NCBI RefSeq assembly: GCF_028657945.1 | Contig: NZ_CP059693.1 | Span: 3,224,001 to 3,288,000 of the forward strand | From: Thalassomonas haliotis | GTDB taxonomy: Bacteria; Pseudomonadota; Gammaproteobacteria; Enterobacterales; Alteromonadaceae | DNA: 64,000 nucleotides | Direction of reading: 5' to 3' | Shown here: one piece after another, positions 15,695 to 23,205 of the stretch | How positions within the stretch are numbered: the stretch's first letter is position 1 | Layout: each line of letters starts with the position of its first letter | Program-made: the position numbers and the translations under genes | Notes under the pieces: model-generated | The model's database searches: none | Seen by the model: only the letters and a program-made list of their open reading frames with translations | What the model was told of the DNA's origin: nothing

Positions 15695-16015
15695 GCCCTG
15701 ACTATCTCTAACTTTAATAAGATAATCACAACGCTCTTGGAACTGTGGCCACTTTTTAGTAATTGTCTCAAATACTCTTTTCATTTCTTTGATACTCTCA
15801 AAAGGAAATATATCGTTCATTTCAAGTGCTATTGCACACCGTTCCTGAGAATCTCCCTGTAGCCATTTTTCTCTAACCTCGCATAACTCATAGCCATTAT
15901 CAGCTTCGCACCAAATGAGTCTATCAAACACCTCAGCCAAAGCCTCGGCAGGCAAGTTTTCTACTCTCCTGTCAAATAGAGAGTCCATTATCATTTCAAT
16001 GCTCATAGCTACCAT
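15689..16015 (-). CDS. Hypothetical cassette protein
   Basis: A 108-residue soluble, mainly helical acidic protein (MIMDSLFDRRVENLPAEAL, FDRLIWCEADNGYELCEVRE). It has three or four cysteines and no recognisable motif. An ATG at 16006, three codons in, is an alternative start. It ends inside its attC and starts just beside the next one, leaving almost no intergenic sequence, as is usual in cassette arrays. Function unknown. Confidence 0.65.
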   Translation of the reverse strand: MVAMSIEMIMDSLFDRRVENLPAEALAEVFDRLIWCEADNGYELCEVREKWLQGDSQERCAIALEMNDIFPFESIKEMKRVFETITKKWPQFQERCDYLIKVRDSQGV

Positions 16016-16017
16016 GC

Positions 16018-16074
16018 GTATAACGCTTTGAACAGCGGAGAGCGTAGCGAATCCGCTGGTTTAACTTGTTATAC
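16018..16074 (-). repeat. attC site
   Basis: GTATAAC (16018-16024) and GTTATAC (16068-16074) are perfect complements; CAGCGGA and TCCGCTG form the inner stem. Length 57 bases. Confidence 0.85.
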
Positions 16075-16085
16075 GAATTTACCAT

Positions 16086-16403
16086 TTACCATTTACCTTT
16101 TTTACATGCATCAATTAACTGCTTAACAGTAATAGGTGTTTTATTTGATGCTACATGCTCATCACGATATTTAATTTTACGATAAAGATAAACAAAGCCC
16201 TTCAAACAAGGCTCAGATCTAAAGTATTTATTAAAATCAAAGTCGAACAAATCAAGCTCAAACTTATCATGACATTGTTCAAATAAATCCCAAGCATCAT
16301 CTCCATCAATCTTTAAATCACCCAACAAAGTCGAGTTTTCAGTAATCTGATTTTGAGGGACGCCTGTTTCTATTGAAATTATGTGAGTGACTACATCATC
16401 CAT
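16086..16403 (-). CDS. DUF1493-like (acyl-carrier-like) small cassette protein
   Basis: With the ATG at 16403 the protein has 105 residues: MDDVVTHIISIETGVPQNQI, then LLGDLKIDGDDAWDLFEQC, FDFDFNKYF and a C-terminal ITVKQLIDACKKGKW. This matches the pattern of the DUF1493 family, whose fold resembles acyl carrier proteins, with IDGDDA where an ACP would have its Ser-containing loop. No phosphopantetheine serine is visible, so carrier activity is not expected. A longer frame reaching 16439 overlaps the next attC and is rejected. The family function is unknown; members are frequent in cassettes and near polymorphic toxins. Confidence 0.75.
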   Translation of the reverse strand: MDDVVTHIISIETGVPQNQITENSTLLGDLKIDGDDAWDLFEQCHDKFELDLFDFDFNKYFRSEPCLKGFVYLYRKIKYRDEHVASNKTPITVKQLIDACKKGKW

Positions 16404-16414
16404 ATTTGAGATTC

Positions 16415-16486
16415 GTATAACGCCCGCAACACCGGGCAATTTGGAGCGCAGCGGAAAATAGCTCCGCGTGATTGCGCTTGTTATAA
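16415..16486 (-). repeat. attC site
   Basis: GTATAAC (16415-16421) to GTTATAA (16480-16486), 72 bases, nearly identical to the attC at 15623-15694. Confidence 0.85.
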
Positions 16487-16490
16487 ATAT

Positions 16491-16850
16491 TCACTCAAAT
16501 AATACCCAGATTCTCTTACTAGAATTTGAGTATGCGTACTTTAGTTCCAATAAATGTCCTGCTAGGTCCATTGCATTTACGTCAGTTTTGTCCCATGAAC
16601 CTTCATCAGACCAGTGAACAGCTATATCTTTCAGGCTTTCATCATCTATTGTTGATAAGGTTTCAGAAAAATTGGTAGACAGCAGCCATAAATTATCTGT
16701 TTGTGTGGTACTTCCACTTTTGAAACACCCAAGTAACTCACTGATATTATCTTTAGTAAAGCGACCACCGCCTAGAATAGATCCCTCTGGAATTTCATCA
16801 AAATTATTTAAAGAGAAATCATCTACCTCAGTAAAGAAGGTTGCATCCAC
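16491..16850 (-). CDS. Hypothetical cassette protein
   Basis: A 119-residue acidic soluble protein starting at a GTG (16850) seven bases after GAGGAT. It opens DATFFTEVDDFSLNNFDEI and ends SNSSKRIWVLFE, with Gly-rich EGSILGGGRF in between. Composition suggests a small alpha/beta fold. No family is recognised. attC sites flank it on both sides. Confidence 0.6.
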   Translation of the reverse strand: MDATFFTEVDDFSLNNFDEIPEGSILGGGRFTKDNISELLGCFKSGSTTQTDNLWLLSTNFSETLSTIDDESLKDIAVHWSDEGSWDKTDVNAMDLAGHLLELKYAYSNSSKRIWVLFE

Positions 16851-16868
16851 ACTCTATCCTCTAGGTAT

Positions 16869-16924
16869 TTATAACGCTCGAAGCAGCGGTGAGTTTACGA
16901 ATCCGCTGACTTTATTTGTTAGGT
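16869..16924 (-). repeat. attC site
   Basis: TTATAAC (16869-16875) to GTTAGGT (16918-16924); inner stem CAGCGGT/TCCGCTG. Length 56 bases. Confidence 0.85.
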
Positions 16925-16927
16925 GAA

Positions 16928-17209
16928 TTATGAAAGTTGTTCACCACAATTTTTACAAGATTTCACTACCCAGTGGTTGCCAGGGCTTTGTTTACAGGCA
17001 GGACATTTTGAGTTTTTAACAACTTTTAATATGAAGAAATATCCTATTCCCATAAATGCCAAACCTAAAATTCCAGAATTAATGGGAATGAAGGAGATAT
17101 CAGGTTTATAGTATTGTAATAATAACCCCGGTAGCCAAAATAAAAGAACAAAAACAAAGTTAAATTTTCTATCCGATGCCTGTTTTCGATAAATTTCTAT
17201 GTAGTTCAT
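16928..17209 (-). CDS. Cassette membrane protein with C-terminal zinc ribbon
   Basis: Using the ATG at 17209 (AGAGGAAGT ribosome site) the protein has 93 residues: a basic N-terminus (MNYIEIYRKQASDRK), two membrane spans (about 16-33 and 42-60), then a zinc-ribbon-like tail with two CxxC pairs, KCPACKQSPG and SCKNCGEQLS. The frame extending to 17323 runs into the next attC and is rejected. Function unknown; the ribbon is cytoplasmic if both termini are inside. Confidence 0.7.
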   Translation of the reverse strand: MNYIEIYRKQASDRKFNFVFVLLFWLPGLLLQYYKPDISFIPINSGILGLAFMGIGYFFILKVVKNSKCPACKQSPGNHWVVKSCKNCGEQLS

Positions 17210-17233
17210 ACTTCCTCTACAGTTACTGGTATA

Positions 17234-17291
17234 ACCTAACGCTCGAAACGGCGGCGCGCTTTTTAGCGTCCGCTGGTTTTGTTTGTTATTG
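17234..17291 (-). repeat. attC site of ORF-less cassette, copy B
   Basis: ACCTAAC core (17234-17240) and GTTATTG (17285-17291), otherwise almost the same as the copy A attC at 15273-15330. Confidence 0.75.
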
Positions 17292-17582
17292 GTTGCCAGC
17301 TGAAACCACAGACCTGACAACATTAAAAATAGTTTGAGGCGTTAACGGAAGATGCCAAAGACACTAACCACCGCTACGCACCAAACCGTGAATTTTGAGC
17401 TTGGCACCACGGCCAGAACAAGCTAATGACTTTACCATCTTTAGGGCTTTTGAAAAAGAAAGAGGAAAGTCTATTAGCGGGAACGCCTAACCGTACCGGC
17501 GAAAACCTACCGGAAATACACGCCAAACTAGGTTAGAAAACACCGCTATTTCCAAAATATTTAGCATGAATTAGCGGTGGCC
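17234..17582. repeat. Duplicated ORF-less cassette, copy B (array end)
   Basis: Second copy of the ORF-less cassette. It differs from copy A by scattered substitutions and small indels that break the short frames seen in A (for example a GAG codon in A is TAG here). It ends in GAATAAC (17583-17589), the last core-like box of the array. Beyond it no attC is seen. Confidence 0.75.
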
Positions 17583-17602
17583 GAATAACGCTTAATAGAC
17601 AG

Positions 17603-17634
17603 AAAAAAACCGTGTTTAAACACAGGTTTTTCCC
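17603..17634. terminator. Symmetrical terminator-like hairpin at the array border
   Basis: AAAACC-GTGTTTAAACAC-GGTTTT forms an almost perfect palindrome flanked by A-tracts on one side and T-tracts on the other, so it could stop transcription in both directions. It lies 14 bases past the last cassette core. From here to 18025 the sequence is AT-rich with no gene; no integrase or clear attI site is seen. Confidence 0.6.
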
Positions 17635-18025
17635 GTCTTTACAGATTTTAATAAAATGTAAAATAAACATTTAGCCTCATTATATCAATACTTTTACGTA
17701 TATTTCGAATAATAAGGAATGATGATAAATACGAGATTTTACCGTCTAACAAAGCATTTTTGCAGATAACCCAAAACTGTGTAAACAAACAGTATCTTAA
17801 TAGGTAAAAACCACCAGCAGCCAAATTTTAGCGGTTAGCCTTGCAGCAAAAAAAAAAGAGCATATAGAACTAATGTGGGATCAAGTGTCCGCTAGAGGGC
17901 ATAAAGGTGGCATAAAATGAAAATATCATCTGACAAGCGTTATATTTTACACCGCAACAAGGTAAAACAACTGCGCCTGCCAACAGGCACAGTTGTTTAG
18001 GCTGTTACCACTTAAGGTATAATGC

Positions 18026-18289
18026 TTAGGTAGACGGTTTAGGTGTAATGACCACCTCATCTGCATTGATGGTCAAAGTGACTTTTTGCCCGATAGCGAA
18101 GCCAGCTTTCTTCAGCCATTTTCCCCTGAGCACAATGCAAGGTTCAACATTCACAGGCACATAGTTAATGCCGGTGCCACGGATTTTCACTGCCGAATCA
18201 CAAATGGTTTCCTGTACGGTTAACTGACGGTAACGGGGATATTTTACTTTTGCCAGGCAAGTCTCTGGGCTATGATGATATTCAGCCAT
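18026..18289 (-). CDS. symE: SymE-like toxin-family protein
   Basis: An 87-residue protein with a SymE/AbrB-like C-terminal domain: VEPCIVLRGKWLKKAGFAIG then QKVTLTINADEVVITPKP, matching the family pattern LxGxWLxxAGF..G..V.V....L.I. In E. coli SymE is a LexA-controlled RNA-targeting toxin held down by antisense SymR RNA. A strong AAGGAG site precedes the ATG. No LexA box was picked out. A CTGAGTG/CACTCAG hairpin 40-60 bases upstream (18329-18348) might belong to an antisense RNA or leader, but this is a guess. It lies beside the right border of the integron array. Confidence 0.75.
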   Translation of the reverse strand: MAEYHHSPETCLAKVKYPRYRQLTVQETICDSAVKIRGTGINYVPVNVEPCIVLRGKWLKKAGFAIGQKVTLTINADEVVITPKPST

Positions 18290-18845
18290 GACGGACTCCT
18301 TCGGTAAGTTCGTGTTGGTTAGCTATCTCTGAGTGTTGTTGCACTCAGGGGTAGCGCTTTTTGCTTATTCACTGTTGCTTATTCATTGTTTATAAGCCAG
18401 CTCTTTTAGCTATGGCCAATAAAGCGATGCGCTTGATATACCTCCTCTGGTTAATGTTTGCCCCACTCCTTTATAGTAGAAAAAACGGGATAAATCCGGC
18501 TATGTTTGTAATTGATATTGTGCTTAATCACAGGGACTGTATAACTTACTGTACGATGCATTCAATACCATGAAAAACAATGAGTTAGTATTGATATCGT
18601 TCAAAACCAAACAGCCAGAAACGTTTTCCCCGGATAACAACCCGATAACCATGCCATAAATGTCGATCCAGACAACAAAGCAACATTTACTGCTGATATG
18701 AAATGTCCTTTTTCTTTTAAAAAGAAGACTACTCACCGTTATAAAACAACAGGCATCCATCAGTTTCAGGCCGTTCTCCGGTTTCTTATGGGTATGCTTG
18801 CGCTCCCCTGAGCGCCGGATTACCGGCCTGATATGCCCTATTTTG
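18290..18845. other. Intergenic region without clear genes
   Basis: About 555 bases. It contains the short hairpin at 18329-18348 and several short frames with no ribosome sites. I see no gene or RNA that I can support. It may be a decayed cassette or the leader of symE. Confidence 0.4.
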
Positions 18846-20462
18846 TTAATTCAGGTTATCCGGTAAGGAATAACTGCCATTAAGTCCCAACTCAACAATC
18901 GCCTGATTAACCACACGCTCAATTGCACGGCGAGCTTCTGCGGCCCGGTCTTGTTCGTTTTGTGTATCACCTGGTTGATTGGTTTCCACATCTTTGTAAT
19001 CAAAACCATGTTGCGCAGGTGAGAAAACCTCGCCAATAACCGATACCAAGCCATCCGTGATTGCTGAAGCCGTGAAAGTACCGGCAACATCCGTTTGAAC
19101 CGCCCCTTCACTCACACGGTCGTCACACTCAGTTTTATAAAGGGAGTCCTCATCACCAAAGCTAAACATGGTTTTAATCGCCACTTTATAACCGTTGGCA
19201 TTATCACCGTCGTCTGCTACTTCACCCGGCTGCAAGGTATCGTCTTTTTCCATGGTGCCGTCTAGTCGGCAGCCTGGGTAAAATGCGTGGATCATTTTTA
19301 CATCGGCGTAAAAATCACCGCCAATAAAGGCCGCTAAATCAGCAGGGTAAGTTTCTTCTGAGAAGTTTCCATTGGGGTTCACCTCAGGCGCTTCGTCATT
19401 GGCTTGTTCCCCCGCTGTGCCGTTAATCACCATATGGTTGCTGTACAAATTAAGTGACTCGCCATTGTGTAGTCTGGCGTCCAGATCTGCTGCGCTAATG
19501 CTTGCCAACATGGCATTGAAGGCAGCGGCATACTGTGGATTATTAACAATATCGTTCAAGGTGAGCGCAGGGATAATTACCGGGTCGGGATCTGGCTGTG
19601 GCTGCTCGTTTGGGGCCCGTAAGTTGCGCCCCCAAAATTCTCGGGTATTCTGTGACCATATATGATGATCGGCAGCTAAGGCGATCATCGCTGAGCCGCC
19701 GTTAGAGCGCCCCTCTATGATGATATTATTTAACGGTATATTGGGATATTGCGCTTTAACCGCCTTATAAAGAAAGACGTTATCAAATCCAGCAATGTCG
19801 GGTGCTGCATGCATAGGGCGTAAATCGCCATCAACATCAGATAAACCGTAACCATCAAAGTTATACGGTGGCAGCGTATCCCGGGTTACGCTATTTTCAT
19901 AGGTGAGGTTTAGCCAATAAAGTGCATTATTTAAATGCTCGGCCTCCTTCACTATGTTGTAACGTCCCACCATAAAAATATGCACCGGAGAGTCAAATTG
20001 CGCAAAAGCATCTTGCCAGTACCAGGCGGCAAAAGCGCTACTGCCGACAATTTTTTTAAGCATAAACTCTTCGAGCAGTGGCCCTACGGGAACAGTGCTG
20101 ACGGTAAAGTCTGCCAGCATAACTTCATCACCATTGCCGTCAACCTCGCATAGGCCGTCATAAACAGTACCGGTAAAATCACCATTGCCATTAATATAAT
20201 CAGGCCCGCACACACCAAATTCGCTATCAATTTCATCGTACCACTCACCGCCAGAGCCGTGATTGAGAAAAATGGTAACGGCCGGACCCTGCCCGTTTTC
20301 GTTAAATGCCCAGTGATAGGCCTGTTTATAATTACCATCGCCGGTATAAACCGTAAAGCGCTCCAGGGGCTTCTCCTTGAAGTCGGAGTCTACACCAGCC
20401 ATAACCTGGCTGGTGGCTATCAAGAAGGTGGCTGAGACTAAGATAGTTTTTAATAAATTCAT
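18846..20462 (-). CDS. Secreted alpha/beta-hydrolase-like protein
   Basis: A 538-residue protein with a signal peptide (cut near ATSQVMA, residue 22). The oxyanion-type loop FLNHGSGGEWYDE is near residue 85 and the nucleophile elbow is in IIEGRSNGGSAMIAL (GxSxG, about residue 255), both typical of alpha/beta hydrolases of the dienelactone hydrolase or esterase type. Asp in FGDEDSLY and His in PAQHGFDY in the C-terminal part fit the remaining triad positions. An inserted Asp/Pro-rich stretch (EQPQPDPDPVI) suggests a lid or linker. The substrate is unknown. It is monocistronic and probably periplasmic or extracellular. Confidence 0.75.
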   Translation of the reverse strand: MNLLKTILVSATFLIATSQVMAGVDSDFKEKPLERFTVYTGDGNYKQAYHWAFNENGQGPAVTIFLNHGSGGEWYDEIDSEFGVCGPDYINGNGDFTGTVYDGLCEVDGNGDEVMLADFTVSTVPVGPLLEEFMLKKIVGSSAFAAWYWQDAFAQFDSPVHIFMVGRYNIVKEAEHLNNALYWLNLTYENSVTRDTLPPYNFDGYGLSDVDGDLRPMHAAPDIAGFDNVFLYKAVKAQYPNIPLNNIIIEGRSNGGSAMIALAADHHIWSQNTREFWGRNLRAPNEQPQPDPDPVIIPALTLNDIVNNPQYAAAFNAMLASISAADLDARLHNGESLNLYSNHMVINGTAGEQANDEAPEVNPNGNFSEETYPADLAAFIGGDFYADVKMIHAFYPGCRLDGTMEKDDTLQPGEVADDGDNANGYKVAIKTMFSFGDEDSLYKTECDDRVSEGAVQTDVAGTFTASAITDGLVSVIGEVFSPAQHGFDYKDVETNQPGDTQNEQDRAAEARRAIERVVNQAIVELGLNGSYSLPDNLN

Positions 20463-20839
20463 ATTTAAACTTCCTCTTTAACGTATTGTTTGTTGGTTTA
20501 ATGCCTGTTGTAATGTTGCTGCTGACTTTCTTCTCTATCGGTTTTCGATGTTTGTATCACGAGAGCTTTGGCAATGTATTTCAATAAGTGTTTTTCATAG
20601 TTCCCTCGCTAAGTACCTGTAAGTATTTATAAATAAACGCTTAAAGCATGACAAAACACTCAAGCTCAGACCTTAGTTATTGACCTTTCCAGCGACAACA
20701 GCACTTAACATAAAATCGTAACAGCCAAAGGCCGTTGCCAATTCCCCTATGCAAGTGCGCTTAAACGGAGAGCTATCTCACCTGAATAAATAAAAAAGTA
20801 AATTCATAATAGGACAAGGAAAGTGATTAAGGGGGGCGA

Positions 20840-20935
20840 TTAATCTTGTAGTACAGGGGAAGGATTGATTTTTAAAGGTGATGTCGTCCAAGGGTTTTTA
20901 AACTTTACATTGGCTGATTTGCCTTCCCAACTCAT
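20840..20935 (-). CDS. 31-residue short ORF beside the LanC-like gene
   Basis: A reading frame of 31 codons (MSWEGKSANVKFKNPW...SPVLQD) with an AAGGATGAAG ribosome-site-like sequence before the ATG. It lies on the same strand, about 85 bases downstream of the LanC-like gene. It has several Ser/Thr but no Cys, so a normal lanthionine ring could not form within it. It may be a small protein, a leader-like peptide or chance. The rest of the gap (20463-20839) shows no gene. Confidence 0.35.
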   Translation of the reverse strand: MSWEGKSANVKFKNPWTTSPLKINPSPVLQD

Positions 20936-21020
20936 AGCTTCATCCTTGTAAAAATATCAATGGCAAGCAAATGCTAAGGTTAGCCGTTTCGTTTATATTG
21001 GCTTGTTCGGCACTACAGAC

Positions 21021-22226
21021 TTAGAATAAATCCAAGCCCGGTATTGCCGCTTTTTCAGGGGTGATGCAGTGATATAAATATATTGCGAGTCCGGCGTCTC
21101 CAGTCCATAGCGTAAATCGGCCTTGGCCATAATGTAAACGCGCTTTCTGGCACTGTTCAATGGCGTGCATTGCAAATTGCCTGGCTCTGTCAAGCCACAC
21201 CGATTTCCCCGTTTTTTGATACAAATACAAAAAGGCGTAGCCGTTACCCGATGTTCCGTGACAGATATTAGCCCCTTTTACCAGCGGTCCGGCTTGCCAA
21301 ACCAGCTCCCCTGTTTGCTCTAGCAAGTGATCAAGTTGTTTAGCTTCAGGTGAGTCAATAACCGGTGTTCTTGCCATTGCTGTAACAATGCCTGCGGCGC
21401 CGTGGCACCACTGAACAAGCAATTTATCAATATTGGGTTTAGTACATAACGTCCAGTTTGCTAAGTTGCTTTCTTGTTTTGCTGAGCGATGTAAAGTGCT
21501 GACAGTACGCTTAATGATCATTTCAGTGTAACCAGGGGGTAATAAGTCAGCGCCTTGTAAAAGAATATTGGCATTGCCGGTAATACCGTGGCAGGCACCA
21601 TAATAATGACGTTTAGGGCCGAATACCTGGCTTTGCCAAAGCCATTGCCCGGTATCCGGGTCTTGCGTCCAATGATCCATTAATGACTTTGCGCCTTTAA
21701 GGTACAAATCTTTCCAGTGCGCTTTAGCCGTTTTACGATAAAGCGCTAAGGCAGCATGCATCATACCACTTTGCCCGGAAGTTATTTCATACAAGGGCAG
21801 CGCGATAGTATCTTCCATACACCGCATAACCAGCTTTGTTAACTTTTCATCGTCGGGTTGCGCTAAAATTGCCGGCATTAATATGCCAAGCTCACCTAGT
21901 TGTAATCCCGGCTCTACAGAGACATCAGGCGTTTTCAAAAAAGATTGGTAAACCACCGCTATCAGGCCTGACAAATCACTGATTTTATAACCGTAGCCAC
22001 TCAGTATTTGTAAAGCGTGAATAGTGCCTGCGGCTCCTGCGTATGCAGCCCATTTAGGTCCGGTCTTAGGATAGCTTTCGGCATCAAGCGGGTGTGTGGG
22101 CCAGCAAGCATCAGGTAAGAGTGAACCCTGAATATCATCAATGATTGAGAATATTTCTGCCTCTACAATATTTGGCTTCCATGAGCTTTTGCTTAGCGAT
22201 TCGTGACGGTCTTTATCAAATAACAT
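21021..22226 (-). CDS. LanC-like protein (lanthionine synthetase C family)
   Basis: A 401-residue protein with the repeated GxxG/CHG signature of the LanC alpha-toroid: GACHGITGNANI (Cys212-His213), QWCHGAAGIVTA (Cys274), NICHGTSGNGYAFLYLY (Cys322-His323) and WTGDAGLAIYLY near the end. Cys274, Cys322 and His323 correspond to the zinc ligands of NisC and His213 to its catalytic His. LanC enzymes add Cys thiols to dehydroamino acids, or in LanC-like proteins add glutathione to damaged, dehydrated proteins. No LanB/LanM dehydratase is nearby, which favours a stand-alone LanCL-type role. It is monocistronic, perhaps with the 31-codon ORF downstream. Confidence 0.85.
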   Translation of the reverse strand: MLFDKDRHESLSKSSWKPNIVEAEIFSIIDDIQGSLLPDACWPTHPLDAESYPKTGPKWAAYAGAAGTIHALQILSGYGYKISDLSGLIAVVYQSFLKTPDVSVEPGLQLGELGILMPAILAQPDDEKLTKLVMRCMEDTIALPLYEITSGQSGMMHAALALYRKTAKAHWKDLYLKGAKSLMDHWTQDPDTGQWLWQSQVFGPKRHYYGACHGITGNANILLQGADLLPPGYTEMIIKRTVSTLHRSAKQESNLANWTLCTKPNIDKLLVQWCHGAAGIVTAMARTPVIDSPEAKQLDHLLEQTGELVWQAGPLVKGANICHGTSGNGYAFLYLYQKTGKSVWLDRARQFAMHAIEQCQKARLHYGQGRFTLWTGDAGLAIYLYHCITPEKAAIPGLDLF

Positions 22227-22292
22227 TGTCTATTATAATTTTTTATCCGATGGAGGTAATGCTGCCTGCTTCTGCTGGCAGCGTTAAGCGCA

Positions 22293-22649
22293 TTAGTCAG
22301 AAAAACATATTTTATTTTTGTCTAAATCTCTGACATATGCGGAAAAACGAGGCCCCCGTTGATTTGGCTCGCCTTCACAGGTACCGCCCAGTTCAATCGC
22401 CTTTTCATGAAGCCTTTTTACTTTTTCGGCAGACCCTACAGCAAAGCCAACCATTGTTCCATTTCCATTCGTGGCGGGTGCTCCATCAAAGGGGGTGGCG
22501 ACTGAAAATGCAAAATCCTCACCTAGCCAATAGGTCATTCTCTCTGTCGGCACAACTTTCTCAAGGCCTGTTTCTTCAAAAAGGGAATCATAAAATTTAG
22601 TCGCCGCTTCCATATTGTTTGTCCCAACAACAAAATAATTCATTTTCAT
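22293..22649 (-). CDS. VOC-family protein (glyoxalase/dioxygenase fold)
   Basis: A 118-residue single-module VOC protein: MNYFVVGTNNMEAATKFYDSL opening, YWLGEDFAFSVATPFDG in the middle and PRFSAYVRDLDKNKICF at the end. VOC proteins bind a metal between beta-alpha-beta-beta-beta modules. Here the usual metal-ligand positions are only partly conserved, so catalytic activity is uncertain. It differs clearly from the FosA-like cassette protein in this window. The substrate is unknown. Confidence 0.8.
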   Translation of the reverse strand: MKMNYFVVGTNNMEAATKFYDSLFEETGLEKVVPTERMTYWLGEDFAFSVATPFDGAPATNGNGTMVGFAVGSAEKVKRLHEKAIELGGTCEGEPNQRGPRFSAYVRDLDKNKICFSD

Positions 22650-22921
22650 AGTTTAATATTTCCTACTGAATAAAAGACCGACTATACCACCTCCCCCTGA
22701 CAGGGCATGTCAGGAGAGTAACTTATGCAAAGTTTCCATGTCGTCACCTGAATATGGTTCCCTGAAGTTTTTGAAACCCTACTTGGAATACATTGCCCTG
22801 ATACCATAAACTGGTTTCTATATTCCTCTCATTTTGGGATCATAAATTCAACAACTGAGTATTTAAGTTAATGCCATGGATACAATTCTAATTCTTTTAC
22901 CATACCTGACTCCTGAAATCC

Positions 22922-22991
22922 TTATAACGGCCGAAACAGCGGGCAATTGAGCACAGCGGCAAAGTGCTCCGTTTGATTGTGCCTGTTATAC
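22922..22991. repeat. Solitary attC-like site
   Basis: TTATAACGGCC at 22922 to GTTATAC at 22985-22991, 70 bases, with GCACAGCGGCAAAGTGCTCC in the middle. It is clearly of the same family as the sites at 15623 and 16415 but about 5 kb from the array, with no gene on its right side. The gap 22650-23205 otherwise holds only short broken frames and the ATAG repeat. Confidence 0.7.
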
Positions 22992-23046
22992 CATGACCCC
23001 CTAAAAAATTACATATTATTTACAGCCCCAAAAGTACTGCACCAAC

Positions 23047-23077
<31 letters not shown>

Positions 23078-23205
23078 CGCCAAAAAAAGCACAAAATATT
23101 GCAGGTGGAGAGTCCATTGGCTCATCAATGAAGAATTTAGGAAATGGTCCTAAAAGGGGCTACGGTATATATCTAAGAAAAAACAACTGAAAAACATTCC
23201 CGACA

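Noticed and set aside
15623-16486. The repeated 72-base elements as insertion-sequence ends or REP elements
   Set aside because: They carry the RYYYAAC/GTTRRRY-type ends, hairpin arms and gene stop overlap of attC sites, and no transposase gene is present.
18361-18573. A 70-codon plus-strand frame downstream of symE
   Set aside because: No ribosome site, low-complexity hydrophobic content and no pattern of a real protein.
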